Assembly: GCA_000231825.2 (NCBI GenBank)
Contig: JH720310.1
Location: forward strand, 459,478 to 523,477
DNA from: Tetrahymena elliotti 4EA
Taxonomy: Eukaryota > Ciliophora > Oligohymenophorea > Hymenostomatida > Tetrahymenidae
Length of the DNA: 64,000 nt
Reading direction: 5' to 3'
Shown: positions 1 through 13,960 of the stretch, in pieces
Position numbering within the stretch: the stretch's first letter is position 1
Layout of the letters: each line of letters starts with the position of its first letter
Position numbers and translations under genes: made by a program
The notes under the pieces: generated by a model
What the model was told of the DNA's origin: nothing
Databases searched by the model: none
What the model saw: only the letters and a program-made list of their open reading frames with translations

Positions 1-1297
1 TATTGAATAGAAAAAAAATCATTACTATCTCTTCTCTTTACTTTTTCTTCTTTTTTTTTGCTATTTTATGTAAACAAATTGAAGTAACTAGTAAACAATG
101 TTCAAATCTTACTTCCAATCATCTAATCTTTTAATCTTAAATTTATTAAATTTTTTTTGTTAATACACACATATTTTAAATTTACATTTTTTTAAACTCT
201 ACCCTCTGCCTAGCTACTAAAAATGAATATCTATTGAATTTTATGAAAAGTATTTCGTATTCTTTAATAAAAACATAATTTAAATCAAATTTGTAGGATT
301 TTTAAAAAAGATTTAATTTTGCTCTTTGTAAAAAGTATTTTTAAATATTTTAAACAAGAAATATCGGAATTTAAATATTATTCTATTATTTGTATTCTGA
401 TAAATATCATGGTTAATTTTCTAGAAGTTTTTAACCCTTAGAAATTACTTTTTAGGGTAGTATTAACACATTTCAAAAGTAAAAAGATGTAGAATCGACC
501 CTCCCTCCCCCTCCTCCCCCTTTATTTTGAATATGTCTTTGAATAGCTTTAATATTTTTAGAAGTTTGGAGCAAGTAGTTTAAATTAAAATATGGATCAA
601 TCAAATTTAAAAGTGCTATGTAAATCTAAAGTCATACAAATCTAAATTCATAATTTAAAGCTAAATAAAGTTTGTATTATTTATTTATGTTTTTGCAATG
701 ATTTACAAATAATAATTAAAAAGTGGTAAATGTTAAATTTTTGATTTGATGATTTCATCACTACTAAATAATAAATATTTAAAAGGAGCTAAAATAATTA
801 CAACTTGCTTAATTTTTAATACTACTTTTGTGTTTTAAATTTTTAAAAATCATTTATGGGAAATAACTGATTGAATGATCAAAATTTAATATTTTTTTAA
901 TTAATTTACTTTTATTTATTTGCTTTTTTTGACTTTTCCTCCTTCAAAAAAATGTTTGTTAGATTATGTATTTAGATTAACAATATTACTTAAATAACAA
1001 ACTGTTGAAAATCTAAAACTAATCTAAAAATATTTTATTAGTCTAGATTAACTCTAAACTTTAAAATTTTGAGCTGATAGGGATATTGGTTTAAGTAATA
1101 TTAATGAAAGTTTAATGCATACATTTACTTACTTATTTTTGCCAAATATTATTTAAATTAAGTGATAAGTCCTCAAAATTGTATAAAACATAAAAATAAA
1201 ATTCAAATTAAATATTTAATATCAAAATCCTTAAAAAAATAAATATTTTGTCTCAAATTAAGTTTGAAACTGCAACTTTAATCCCTAAATATGTAAA
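1..1297. other. intergenic DNA with a C-rich tract
   Basis: No coding region could be supported here. The stretch is A/T-rich apart from the pyrimidine tract at 499-520, listed separately. The final ~150 bases before the gene at 1298 should include the promoter and 5' UTR, but I see no recognisable box. Confidence 0.5.
499..520 (-). other. G-quadruplex-type tract (minus strand)
   Basis: The + strand has four C-runs of 3, 3, 5 and 5 bases separated by 1, 1 and 4 bases. On the minus strand this is four G-runs with short loops, a standard quadruplex pattern. It stands out sharply in DNA with very little G+C. Confidence 0.6.
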
Positions 1298-1825
1298 ATG
1301 GAGGTAGTTATTGACCTTGAATAAAACATAAATGCAAATGAAGGAGTCTGTCTCTAAAGAAAAATAAACTAAAATATATAGAATTGTGAAGTTAGCAACT
1401 ATTTAGAACAATTTTCACAATTAAATGATGAAGAAATAGAGGAAATGTTCAAGAAATGCAACAAATCTAACTTTATTAAAAACATATTAAATTAATTTAT
1501 AAATTTTTTAATTGAACACGGAGATGAAATTATTATAGAATCTTTAATGGGAGAAAAAGATAGAGATATTATTTAAATTCGTAAAGAGTTCCAGAATTTT
1601 ATTAGAGGGAAAAAGCCTAATTCCTCAATGCTAGTATCTATCCTGAAGAGTAAAAGGTTTAGCCCTCATTTTCATTACTTTTTGAATTATTTCAGTATAG
1701 ATTGGATAAAAGGCAAGAAGTTAAAAGATAGAAAAAATCATATTCTCTGTGTATCCTACCTTATTAGGTGTAAAACCAAAATAGAGCTAATCGATAGCAT
1801 TATAAAATATAAAAAAAAAATGTGA
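1298..1825 (+). CDS. family A small protein, copy 1 (divergent, 175 aa)
   Basis: The frame opens at ATG 1298 and closes at TGA 1823, with TAA/TAG read as Gln. The ATG-to-TGA length matches the other copies. The core shows KSN-x-IKNIL, a GDE variant of the usual GDQ, R-K-E-F, LKSKRF (usually MKSKRY), S-I-D-W, then H-x2-C-x6-C and a tail ending YKKKM. It is the most divergent intact copy, standing alone 3.4 kb from its nearest relative, and it has an N-terminal extension rich in Asn and Gln. No known domain is recognised. The conserved H/C/C triad could bind metal or form a disulfide; that is inference. Read with the standard code, only its last 65 codons would be seen. Confidence 0.8.
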
Positions 1826-1886
1826 TTTTAAAATGGGTTTCACAAAAACATGTAAAAAAAAAAATGTTGTTAAAAATTAATTAATC

Positions 1887-2216
1887 TACAAATTAAGTCT
1901 ATTTACTCTTATTTAGCCTCAAATTTCATTAATTTCTTCTCTCTTAATAATTGCCAGCTATTCTTACAAAAATCAATCAAAAAGTTTGATTAAAAACAAA
2001 GAAGCCTCTCCTAAGCATAATGAATGGTGATATTATCATGAATTAATTAGAAAAATCCAAAACACTTTCTAAATAAGAGTTAAGATGTTCTCCAAAATGA
2101 TGAAAAACATAGAGAAAAATCACTCAGCTTGTTTGTTGAAGCACTAATAATAAATGAGAAAGATAAAATAACAACCATTTTAATTAAAATAAAGAGTTTT
2201 TAATTAATTTTTTTGA
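1887..2216 (+). pseudogene. weak coding-like stretch
   Basis: One frame runs about 110 codons to TGA 2214 with a single in-frame TGA at 2028. It encodes a hydrophobic start followed by a charged stretch rich in Lys, Glu and His. There is no convincing ATG start. Since TGA is the only stop, a frame this open can arise by chance, so this is weak evidence for a relic. Confidence 0.2.
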
Positions 2217-5177
2217 ATGTAATTGACTATTTCTTATACTATTTATTAACCTTTTTTGGAGATAATTTTTTAATTAATTTATTTGCTTTTTTAAATAATT
2301 TCTTTTTACAAATCAGTTAATTTTTGTGGGTTACTAATTCAACAGGAGGTTGGTAGGATTTATGATACTTGGCTTTATTTATATTTTAGAGGGAAGAAGT
2401 CAGAGTATATTATTTATTTAAATATTTATTTTCATTTTGCGGGCTATAAGTTTAGTTCTTTTTTGAAGACTAACACTCATTTGAAATTTAAACCAATTAT
2501 CAATGACATAGGAGATATAATAGCCTAATCAAACTTTCTGGACTAAAAGATTGAGTAAGAATAAGTTTGTTTTTTATTTTTTTGGTTGTTTGAGAAGGTT
2601 GAGAGAAGATTGAGAGAAATTTGTTAAATTTATAACAGCAAGCAAATTTGGGTTTTGCCATCAAAAAATTTGTCTAGCTGGGTGATTTATTGAGAAATTG
2701 AGTTATTCTGATTTCCTTTGTTTTTAAAGTAGTTATTCATCATTTAATCAAATATATAATTTACCTATGAATTTCCTCAATCTTATCAGAAAATAATAGG
2801 TCTTAGAGAAGAAAAAATTAATTTGATTCCACATTAATTTCTTTATTCAATTACTCTGAAAAATAGATTGTAAACAATATAACAAATTAGAAAAGATATA
2901 AAAGGTTATTCGCATTTTAATTGATTTAATCTTAGTTACCTGCCTCTACCTAAAATATCTTCCTTCATAAATTTCATCATCAACTTCCTAATTTTAATTA
3001 ATTTTTATGCAGTTATTAGTTGTTTCTTTTTTCAGCTCTCATCTACACTTAAGAATTTAAGTTAGATTAATGTGTTATAGCCAAATAAATCCACACAGCT
3101 TTTTAGAACAGAATCCATTCTATCGCCCTAGCTCTATTCTAATAAATATGGCTTATTTAAGTCTAGAACACTTAAAGACATCAAAAACATAACTTTTCAA
3201 TGAGATAAAAAAGTAATTTCTCTATTTCGAAGAGAAATACTTATCAATATTTGGAATAGATTAATTTATTAATTTTAGCTTTAAAGAAACAATCATTTAT
3301 TTGAAAAACTAAATAAATTCATATCCCCTTTATAGTGACTGATTCATATTACTAAATTGAATCATAAATTTCTCTTTGAATCAAACTAATACATACAAAC
3401 ATTAAAACATACACACATGATTACATAAATAAAAACATATGCACATACATGCGTGCATAGATAGGTATGTATAAAAATGAACAATACCTCCTTAATCTAA
3501 ACTCTAAAAATCAAATTTCCTAATGGAAATAAATGGAAAGAAAGAAATTGTAATTTATTCATTTGGTTAATGTGAGATTTTTCTTAGAACGAAATGGTTT
3601 CATATTATTATTGAAAGAATTAGATTACTGTTTACCTCTCAATAGGATATTACACTTATTAAAATGAATGAAATTGTGTAAATTATAAATATTTAAATAA
3701 AAAAGAAGGGAGAGAAGGTTCAAATATAAATTTTTAATTGAAAATATTGTCAAATCATAATAGGAGAGCTAAAATATTTACTAATAAAAAGATTACAGTT
3801 TGTTTAATTAAGGTGGATCATTTTAATTTTATTTTCTATTTTAGATGTAGAATCAAAATAATTTATTGAATGTATTTTTAATTATTTTTACTGATGATAA
3901 AAAACTAAAAGAGAGGGGCACTTTTTATATTTAATGTAAGAAGTAATATTTTCGGGCTAAAACATGAAACATATTTAATTTTAATTGAGCCAAAAAGTTA
4001 ATCAATCAAATAATTTTTTTTCTATCACATGCTTTACTACCTAAATTCGTTGAATTTCTGTTGATAGAATTGAAAATAATTCATATAAATATTTTACTTT
4101 AAAAGATGCTACAATTAGATTTATAAAATTTTAATAAAAAAAATGAAGTAAAGGATAGAATATCTTGAAATGCAAGAGTTCTGTCAGTTTTCACTTGATC
4201 CATTAAATATTTTTATTTTTAAGATTTTAAATGTTTGCAAATCGCTCAGCTACAATTTTAAATCATGTTTGATCAAGTATCAAAGATTTTTTCTACTTCT
4301 TATTAACAAAAAAGTAAATTAATTTAATCTTTTTCTTTTTAATTTTTGATTCAATATAAATTATTACATTAAGTTTAATATAAATTTTGAGTGTTACTTG
4401 GTTTGATGGATTGATTAAGATTTTTATATTTAACTTTCATTGATTTGAATCAATCTAAGAATAAAAGAGCATCACTCAATTAAATTTACATATTCATTCA
4501 TTATAAGATTATACCTACAAGTTGATAATAAGAGGGAGATAACATTTTTTTCTTAAATCCTCCCCTTAAAGATTATGCAAAAAAATAAAAAAAACTTAAC
4601 TCTTTTACTAGATAGAAACATGCGTATACTCTTAGCTATATTTAGAGTAGCATTTTTTAAAATTAAGTACTGTATGCTTTTAAACTTTTAGCTATTATAA
4701 GCTGATAAAAATCAAATATAACTTTGGTTTCTATAGAGAGATTGAGTGTGTGTATGCGAAATAATTAAAAAGTTAGTAAATTTATTTATTATTATTTAAT
4801 TTACTTAGTTTTCTTTTGTTTTTTGTTTGTTTATTTAATCAGCTGGGCAAATATTAGTTATTCCTTATATTTGATTATAATTTAACAGATTTTAAGGTTA
4901 ATGTACTTTGCCTTTGTTTTTTAGTCTTTACAACTTATCAATAATCATTAAAAGCAGATTTCTTCAGATCAACACTAATTAAAAAAATGCTCATTTAAAT
5001 TCAAGGAAAGCTTTATTATAAGCCAGTAGTGAAACATTTGATGTATTTTAAATAGTCCATATCTCCCTAAAAATTATAATTAAATATCAATCAATCAAAT
5101 AAATAAATAAAAAAACAATTAACTACCAATCTAACTACATAACTTACCAAACAAAAACCTAATTAACACTAATTGAG
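2217..5177. other. intergenic DNA, nothing recognised
   Basis: I found no frame with convincing composition and no RNA gene. The last 100 bases before 5178 are an A/C-rich stretch with TCAAT repeats, like ciliate 5' UTRs. Confidence 0.5.
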
Positions 5178-5708
5178 ATGAATATGATTGAGTCTGCCTA
5201 CATTGAGAGCTGTGATGAAGAAAATTTCTCTAGTTCTTTATCAATGAGAGAACCTGAATCGGCTTTGAATATTGAATAAAGCATGAATGAGTATAAAAAT
5301 ATGAACCAAGACCAAATTGTTTTTGAGTACTCTAAATGCAATAAATCTAATGCCATCAAGAATATACTCTACCAATTCCAAGACTTTATTTAAAGCAGTG
5401 GTGATCAAATAGTAATTGAGTCTATCTCTGAATAATAAGGAGAAAGAACTATTGCTCAAGTCAGAAAGGAGTTTCATAACTTTTCCAAGAAGAAGAAACT
5501 CAACTAATCCTTTTTAGTCTCCGTTTTAAAGAGCAAAAGATTCTCTATCCATTTCGAATACTTCTTGAAGTACTATACAATGGACTGGATCCTCAATGGA
5601 AATATAAAAAATGTTAGACATCACTTACTTTGTATAGTATTTCTATAGAAATGCTTTTAAGATACTGCCTTAATAGAGAAAATTATTAAATACAAGAAGA
5701 GAAATTGA
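5178..5708 (+). CDS. family A small protein, copy 2 (176 aa)
   Basis: Starts at ATG 5178 (a second in-frame ATG lies at 5184) and ends at TGA 5706. The core is textbook for the family: KSNAIKNIL, GDQIVIESI, V-R-K-E-F, LKSKRF, M-D-W, H-x2-C-x6-C and a tail ending YKKRN. The first ~40 residues are acidic and Ser/Asn-rich and match no other copy. It stands alone with long flanks, unlike the arrayed copies. Its sequence is less A/T-rich than its surroundings, and all reading-frame features are intact, so it is probably functional. Function unknown. Confidence 0.85.
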
Positions 5709-8700
5709 TTTAAATTAAATCAAGATAATTATCTTATTAATTATTCCTTAGAAAATAAAAACAACAAAACAAATAATAATCAAAATTTTATGCAATTTAT
5801 AATTAATAAACATTGAATGAATGAATTAGTTAGTAATTAGATTCTAATTAAAACTAACAAAAATGCTTTCAACTGAACACAATTTTAAGCAAATACCTAA
5901 CCATATTAAATTCTAAGCAAAAAAAATCATAAAAGCCTGTAATAAAAAATAAATTTTTGTATATTTTATCCAACAAATTCACCAAAAATAAATTAAATTC
6001 CCAACTTATATATGCAATTATATATTCCTACCTGTCTTTATACTACTTATACTCATTTATAATAAAGTTTAAAATTGAACCAATTTAAAATATATTATTA
6101 CTATTTCACACTATTATCAAATTTTATGATATTTACATTTAATTTTAACTTTTTCCTCCCTAAATTTTATTTTCTACGCTTATTAACATTATTTACATTT
6201 ACACTTCTTTCACTATTTATTATTTATCTCTTCATCATTTATCTCCCAAAAAAATGAATTTTCTTATCTTTAGAGTAAAAGTACTGATGAGGTAACATCT
6301 ATTATTCTCTCTTCTTTATAAATTACTTCTTAAAAAAAGAAATTATTTTAGCGTATAGACTATTATCTTTAAAATTATTTAGTGCAAAGCTATTTTGAAG
6401 TAAAAGCTAATAAACGAAGGTTTACAAAAGCTATTGATTTATAAATTAGGTTGAATAAATAAAGAAATGTAATCAAATAAAGTATAAGTAGAAAAATTAT
6501 GTATTTTTCAATTCAATTCAATTCTTGTATGTTGTTAGCAATTAAATTGATTGTTTTCTAAGGATTAAGTTTCTGTATTCAAATAGATACTAAATAAAAA
6601 AAGCTATTCATAAATTTTAAATCAGATTTCTACTTCGAATTGTAAACATCTTTCTTTTCAAACACCTTCAAGTACATTTTTCATACCAAGAAATGACCAT
6701 AAAAGTCTTGTTTTTAACTTTTTTTTTCTTCATAACAGGAAATAAATAAATTGAATATTTATGGAATAAAAGGCTATCTAAATAGCTTAGCCTTAAAATT
6801 CCTTTTTTTATATTTGAATTATTTCATCTTTTCTATTTTTTAGTACTTTTAATAATAAACCTTGTTGATTCTCCTCTCTTCGTTTTTATGGGATTACAGA
6901 ACTCAAATTATTATAGAAATTGAAATTATTGATCTGAATTATTAAAAACTAATTTTAAATTAAAAAAAATGTCTATTTTTCACCTTGAAATTTATCAAAC
7001 TATCATTTTTTCCTTTAAAATTTGAAAAATACCTCAAAGAGCATAACTAAGCTTAGTAGAAAAGAACACTATTGTGAAGTTATTATTAGTTTATTTTAAA
7101 AGATAAATTGAATTTAACCAAAAAAATCACTCTCTGTTCAAAAAATTAACAAATATTCTACATAAATTTAACGGGTAGGTGAGAGGGAGGGTGGGAGGTA
7201 AAAAATTTTTTTATACTACAAATTGTTAATCCAAGTTTTTTTTTTCTTTATTATTAACATTACTCTGTTTTGCATGCACTTTTTTTCTTTACAAGCAATT
7301 TGATTTTAATAATTGAAATCTTGTAAATCTAATTAAGTCTGATTCATTTTGATTCAAGATTTTCTTCAAAGCTTTTTGTTTACAGAATAGCATGAATTTA
7401 TTTTTCACAAAATGCCATAAAACCTCTCTCATCTTCTTTAAAAAAATAAATCATTTATTCAACGTTTCAAATTTAGTTATTTTTTCATTTGTATATTTTA
7501 ATCATCTTAAGATAGATGATATAACAAATTATTTAATCTCTTGTTTCGAATATAATTGTATGGTAAACATCAAAAAAGCATTCATTTTAAATTTAAATAA
7601 CACAAATTTCTAAATTAATAAATAGAAGATAGTTAACGTTTGCTTAGTTTTTAAAAACTAATTTCTTACAACAAAAGTTAAACTGATTTTATTTTTCCAT
7701 AAATTTCTATATTTTTGGAGCTAGCTAAATTCTTTCTTTGTTCCTAAAAATAATGTAAGATAAAACTTTTCAGCTCATTAATTAAAAATAGCAACTTAGT
7801 AAATTCAAAAGCTCTATTTTGATCACACTTTTAAATTTATTTTATTCTTAAAGTCCTTAAAATTTATTTGAAGCGAAATACAAGATGTCTTAACCAAAAT
7901 TTGGGTAACTTTAAATTATTTTGTAACTCTTTTAGAATAATACTCTGTTAATATTTAAAATTAAATAAAATATTCTTTTTTTGTCATACATGTTAAGTAG
8001 AATTATTAACATCAAACTAAATGTTATCAAATAATAAAAAATATTTTATTAAAATTTTGTTAAAATATTTATCATATTATCCAAGTATTACTTTATAAAA
8101 ATGTGCTTTTCACCATATCTCAATTATCTTCTTTTAAAAATTAGGGTAAATTTTAAATCTCTCTAATATACAATATTAGATTAATAAAAGCATTTATTTT
8201 TATTTTCAGTTTGAAAATCAATAATAATTTCAAGCTAAAATGAAAAATTGTTTTAAAATTCGAAATTTACACTGAAGCTATTTTTTAAAATGAATTTAAA
8301 ATTATCAATAAAATATTGTTTGAATGATTTGTATTAACTTCCAAAAAAGTTTGTATAGATTGAAAAAATGATTACACAATATCTTTATTTACTTCACAAA
8401 TTTAAAAATGATTAATCATTTTAAATATACAATTAGTCTTTAGAAAAAATTAAAATTTTAACTAAGTAGCTCAAAAATATATTGATTAAGAAGATAATCC
8501 TTTATATTGAATATTTATATTCTTTACTTTTCTGCTTAATTAATCTAATATTTCTACTAAAATTAATATCAAATTAAATACAATAATTAATCAAATATTA
8601 AGCACTTATTTAAAAACTTCAAAAAATAACCTTCTATAATAACCCAAAAAAAAGGAAATAACTTTGAATAAAAAATATTTTTGCTCAAAATTAACTAATT

Positions 8701-8750
8701 ATGTTACTATGAATTAATTATATTTTATTTTATTGCAAAATATATCTATT
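5709..8750. other. intergenic DNA with a G-rich tract
   Basis: Nothing coding could be supported. Short open frames at 6075-6257 and 7392-7613 are hydrophobic, low-complexity and fit chance. The G-rich tract at 7173-7198 is listed separately. Confidence 0.5.
7173..7198 (+). other. G-rich tract, possible quadruplex
   Basis: Four GGG runs at 7173, 7185, 7189 and 7193, the last three separated by single bases and the first by a nine-base loop. It is a G-rich island in A/T-rich DNA, like those at 499 and in the downstream array. Confidence 0.45.
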
Positions 8751-10355
8751 TAAATTCCTAATCTCATTAATGCGAAACATGAGTAAACAATCTAATTTAA
8801 GAATCAAAAAAAGAAGATTTTAGGAAAATTCTTAATTTTTTGAGAAATATTACTAGAAAGTTATTGGTTCTTTTACTTTTCAATTATGAGTTAATTAAAT
8901 AGATAAAATTAACACTGATTTTTAATTAGGAGTTATTTTACCAATTAGCTTAGATTACCTAATTATAATTTAATAAATTTTGAAATAATTAAGGCTGACT
9001 ATATTTTGCCACTCTATTATTTATTTGATTAAATTTGCCTATAATTTTAATCCTATTCAAGTGCTTATCTAAGTTAACAAAAATTTCTAATGATTCTTAA
9101 TGTATCTGAAAGTAATAAAATTAATTAAATTCAAAGCTATTTAATTTATTTAAAGATAAAATAGACTAAATTATTTAATTAATTCTAGTGATATCTTTGT
9201 TGATTATCCTTATTAGTATAGTTTTCTTTGATTTTTTAAAGGCTAAAAAACTATTCAGCATAGAAATAATAATTATTAACCTAATTTTATATTTTTATAT
9301 TAATATTTTTATCCTTATCTTGGCTTTTCCTTTCATTTGTTAAACGCATACCCTATCATTTATAAAATATGAGCTAAAATGATTGACGCCTATTATTTTA
9401 TAAGAACTCTAAAAGCTTTGAATAAATATCTAATAGATTCTATGGTGAGTTAGTTTAGGATTTTAAAATAAGCAAAAATATTTTTAGAAAGTTAAATAAG
9501 TTATAAATTTAAGATTTATTTTTAAAAAAACTAATTTTACATTTCAAACCTATTTTTATAATCGTTATTAACTGTATTTATTTTTTGTTAGTATACTGAT
9601 TAACTTGATGCTTTTTTAATTGAAATAGAAGAATATTTACTAACATTCTCTATATCTAAAAAAATCTTAATAAATATATTAACAATTCAAAATATTAATA
9701 GATTGATCATTTGATTAAAAATAATCTCTACATTCTTCTAAATTACTTTTTAGCTTCCTATTCTTTTTTAATACTTGAATCTAACATTTCATCAGATTAA
9801 TATTTAAAGCAATCATCATTCTTAGATTTTTAATAGCTATTTAAAAGATATAACTTATTAATTTAAAATTTAAACAAAAACTCTTAAGATTAGAAGAAGG
9901 GTAATCTTTAACTTTTTAGATAAATAGTTAAAGTATTTTAAAAGTACTTTAATGATACATTTATAAAAATTGCTAACTAACAATATTGTCAGTCTTTTGA
10001 AATTATTTCTATTTACCCATTTAAATTAAAGGATTAACCGCATCTAAAATAATCATTTTATTTTAGAATAATAATGATGTTATTTACATTGAAAACATCT
10101 TACAAGATTTTGAAATTTAGTTACCTAATATTAAAAATGATTATTTAGAAAGCTACATTTAAGAACATTTAATTTTCCTATATATTTTTATTCTTTTATG
10201 AAAGTAACATTTAGGTGATTTTTATTATCCATTTACTGATTAATATTATATAATTTAACTTAAAATAATTAATTAGGAAGTTTGACCTATTTTTTCTTAA
10301 AAAAAATACTATAAATTTAATTTACTGGTTTTAGCTTGAATTTTGATTATTTGAT

Positions 10356-10365
10356 TTAATCACAC
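10356..10365 (+). promoter_or_regulatory. TTAATCACAC motif upstream of copy 3
   Basis: A 10-base word about 225 bases before the start of copy 3. It recurs upstream of copies 5 and 11 and gene D. Its role as a binding site is inference from recurrence only. Confidence 0.25.
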
Positions 10366-10590
10366 TTTCAAGAAAGTTATTAATTAATTGACTAGTTTAT
10401 CTAATTTTAGAATGGCGTTACTGATGAATATAATCAAATTAAATTATGGTCCTTTAATTAGATCAATTTCAACATAAATAATAAATTCTGAAATAATTAA
10501 AACCTAAATTACAAATAAAAAAAGATTTTATAAAAAAACTAATAATCAATCGATTCAATCTGCTGCTCATCAACTGCGAAATATATTCCT

Positions 10591-11136
10591 ATGAGTATTT
10601 GTTAAGAAGAAATAAGCTACCAAAACCATATATATTTCTAAAAAAATTCATCTGAGTCTCTTGTAGAAGTAGAATCTAAAGTAGAATAGTTAAATATCTC
10701 CAATATAATTTAAGAGTGCTATTTAATGGACTAAGATTTATTAGCTTCTGAGTACAGTAAATGTAATAAATCAAACATTCTTAAAAATATTTTGAGATAA
10801 TTTCATGAATTTATTTCAATAAAAGGTGATCAAATTGTTATTGAGTCTCTCTATGATATTTAAGGACAAGAAAAGAATATTGCTTAAGTGAGAAAAGAGT
10901 ATAACAATTTTTAGAAGAATAAACTATTCAACTAATCATTTTTACTCTCAATTATCAAGAGCAAAAGATTTTCATATCTTTTTTATTATTTCCTAAAATA
11001 CTACATATTTGACTGGGTTTACAGCGGAAATATTAAAAACGTTAAAAATCATGTAATTTGCATTAGCTTTATTCTAAAATGCTTTTCAAATTAAGAACTA
11101 TTAGACAAAATAATCATTTATAAAAAAAAGAATTGA
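10591..11136 (+). CDS. family A small protein, copy 3 (181 aa)
   Basis: ATG 10591 to TGA 11134. The N-terminal ~50 residues are Ser/Glu-rich. Then come KSNILKNIL, GDQIVIESL, V-R-K-E-Y, IKSKRF, F-D-W, H-x2-C-x6-C and a tail ending YKKKN. It is nearly the same as copy 5 along its whole length, flanks included, so the two arose by duplication of the 2.8 kb block. Changes between them are scattered and the frame is kept. The tail ends in Asn rather than the Arg or Lys of the distal array. Function unknown. Confidence 0.85.
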
Positions 11137-11739
11137 AGACTCTTCTAAAGAATAATCAAATTCAATTATAAAAAACTAACATTACCCATACAAAATCATA
11201 GTTTTTAATTAATAATAAGTAGAAAAACCATCGCTCTAAGAAATTTAATTAAATTTAATAAATTATTAAAAATGTAACATAATATCAACCAAAATTGTAA
11301 ACTGAAAAATATTACCACAGTTTACAATAAAGAATATCAAATAAAATCAACAAAACCATTCTTGTATCTAAAATAAATCTTAATCTTATTTCTATTATCA
11401 CATTAAAATTATTCTTTTATAAGATATAAAAATTATTCATTTTCTCATCTTCGTTATTGTTATTAAAGTCTTATTAAAAGTTCCATAAAAACATATTATC
11501 TATTTCTTTCTTTCAATTTCTTTTAATTTTATAGAAATGTCACAAATATTTTAATTAAATAATTTATCATACTAAATAAAAGAATAAAATAATCTTAATT
11601 TTTAGAAATTTAAGTGGAAGATATTTTAAAAACAAAAAATATGGGTTTCTATTTATTTAAAAAAACCATTTTGAAAATATTTAGGATAATATGTGAGCAT
11701 TAAGTGAATATAATATTTAATTAATTAAATAAAATTTCT

Positions 11740-13960
11740 ACTGATTCTTCATTTAAAGTAATTTTAAAAAGGAGCTTTTATTATCAAATTAATATTGAAT
11801 AAATTTTGTAATAATTAGGAATGACTATTTTTTGATACTCTATTATTTATTTCATGAGATTTATCTAATCCTATTCAAGTACTTGTTAAAAATTTTTGAA
11901 TAATTATTAAAGTATCTGAAAGCAATTAATTAATTAAAGATAAAAAGGTAAATTGTTTTCAAAAATTTTAACCACTCTTAATAAATAATTAATAATATAG
12001 AAAAATGACAAAAAAACAAGGAAACAAAACTATTTACTCTAAACTGAGATCAAGATTTCTTAAAGCTGAGCAATTTTGTTAAATTTTGCTCAATTAAATT
12101 GAGTTTTCTTCACTGATAACATGATATCTTTTATTTTTCAAATGCTAAAAAACCAGAAAGAATGGGCGAAAGAATTATTTACTTTATTTTTTATTATCTT
12201 TTAATATTTTTATTCAAGTAAGCTTTTCCTTATATCGATTAAAGGCATCTGCTATTATTTAGAAAATATGAGCAAAAATGATAAATATCAATTATTTAAT
12301 AAGAACTCTCACAATAAAAAATATCTAATAGATTATATGATTATGGATTAATTGAGTATTTAAAAATAAGCAAAATTTGTTTAAGAAAGTAAAAATAAGC
12401 TCTTTTAGTTTAAGACTTAAGATTTATCTTTAAAGAATATTGTAATATATTTCAAACATATTTTTATAATTTCTATTTATTTTTAGTTAGTATATTGATT
12501 AATTTAATGCTTTTATAATTTTGAAATAGAAGAATAATAACAATATCTAATTCTAAAAATATCTTAATAAATATAATAATAATTCAAAAATATTAATTGA
12601 TTGACCATTTGATTAAAAATAATCTCTACAATTTTCTAAATAATTTTTAAATTTCCCATTCTTTTCTTAACACTTGAATCTAAAATTTCATCAGATTAGA
12701 ATTTAAAGTAATCACTATTCTTAAACTTTAAATAACTATTAAAAAGATATGGCTTATTAATTCAAAATTTTAACAAAAATTCTTAAGATTAATAGATATT
12801 TAAAGTTTAACTCATTAAGAAAAACATTTTAAAATACAGATAATTAAAATAAAGTATGATTTGTTGTTATGATTAATATTTATTTAACAAAAAATAATTA
12901 AAATCAAAATTTTTTGGGCGAAAATATAACAGGGTGAGAATATATGAGGATTTACAGTAATAAAAACCTAAATTACAAATAAAAAAAAGATTTTATAATA
13001 AATTAATGGTTTATCCATTATCACTATTTATCAGTAAGTATTTACTAAGAAGAAACAAGCTCTTAAAACCATATCTATTCTAAAAAATTTAATTTGAGCC
13101 CTTACTAGAATCTAAACAAGAATGATTAAACATATCCAGTATCATTTAAGAATGTTATTTAATGGGCTTAGATGAATTCGATATCAAGCATTCTTAAAAA
13201 TATTTTGAGAAAGTTTCTTGAATTCATTTCAATAGAGATGACCAATTTGTTATTGAATCTCTCTATGATATTAAAGAAAAAGAAGAAGATTACTTAAGTG
13301 GGAAAAGAATATAACAATTTTAAGAAGAATAAGCTATTCAACAGTCATTTTTACTCTCCATTATCAAGCAGAATATTTTCATATATTTTCTAATATTTCC
13401 TAACATACTCGGCTTTTAGCAGAAATCATAAAGATGTAATAAGCCATGCCATTTTATTTGTATTAGTTTTATGTAAAAATGCTTTTTAAATTAATGAAGA
13501 TTACATAAAATAATCATATCTAAAAGAATAGAACAGTTTATTTATTAACAATAGACAAATTACATTATTAAAAAATAACATTTCCCAAACAAAATCATCA
13601 TTTTATATTAATTAGGGGAACAATCTTTGTTCTAACAAATTTAATCAAAGTTAATAAATTATAAAAAATGTAATATAAGATCAAAAAAAATAAGAAGTGA
13701 TAAACTAAATCAATTTTCAATTATAAATATCAAATAAAAACAGATTTTCCCATCTTGTATGTAAAATTAAATATTGATTAAAATTTAACTTATTCTTGAA
13801 CAAAATTTTATAATTATTAATCCTTTTATCTTTCATATTTTTATTAAAATAAAAAATACTTCGCAAAAGTATATTATCTAATAACTTCTTTTTATTTTAT
13901 AATAAAGAATTATCATAAATAATTTTTTATACTAAATATTGGAATAATTATCTACTAAAG
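11740..13960 (+). repeat. triplicated block, unit 2 (degenerate)
   Basis: A shorter, more diverged copy of units 1 and 3. Landmarks align in order (for example near 11815, 12120 and 12480), but several segments are deleted and its gene is broken. Confidence 0.6.
13033..13532 (+). pseudogene. family A copy 4, broken
   Basis: Aligns with copies 3 and 5 over their whole length, but the start ATG has become GTA and there is a deletion near 13180 that removes the codons just before the KSN region. Further one- or two-base indels occur near 13215, 13270 and 13370, and the tail is disrupted. The flanks still resemble units 1 and 3. Only this middle unit of the triplication has lost its gene. Confidence 0.75.

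Larger units (their letters stand above)
8755..11590 (+). repeat. triplicated block, unit 1 (carries copy 3)
   Basis: About 2.8 kb closely matching 14035-16870, with shared landmarks such as the stretches near 8820/14106 and 9180/14460. Both have family A genes at the same relative place (10591 and 15934). The offset is about 5.3 kb, with small indels throughout. Confidence 0.75.

Noticed and set aside
5241..5477. 78-codon minus-strand frame
   Set aside because: Lies opposite family A copy 2, whose + strand frame is conserved.
6075..6257. 60-codon open frame, + strand
   Set aside because: Almost only Phe, Leu, Ile, Tyr, Thr, in a stretch nearly without G; expected by chance.
7392..7613. 73-codon open frame, + strand
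   Set aside because: No homologue in the window, composition like background; with TGA as the only stop such frames are common.
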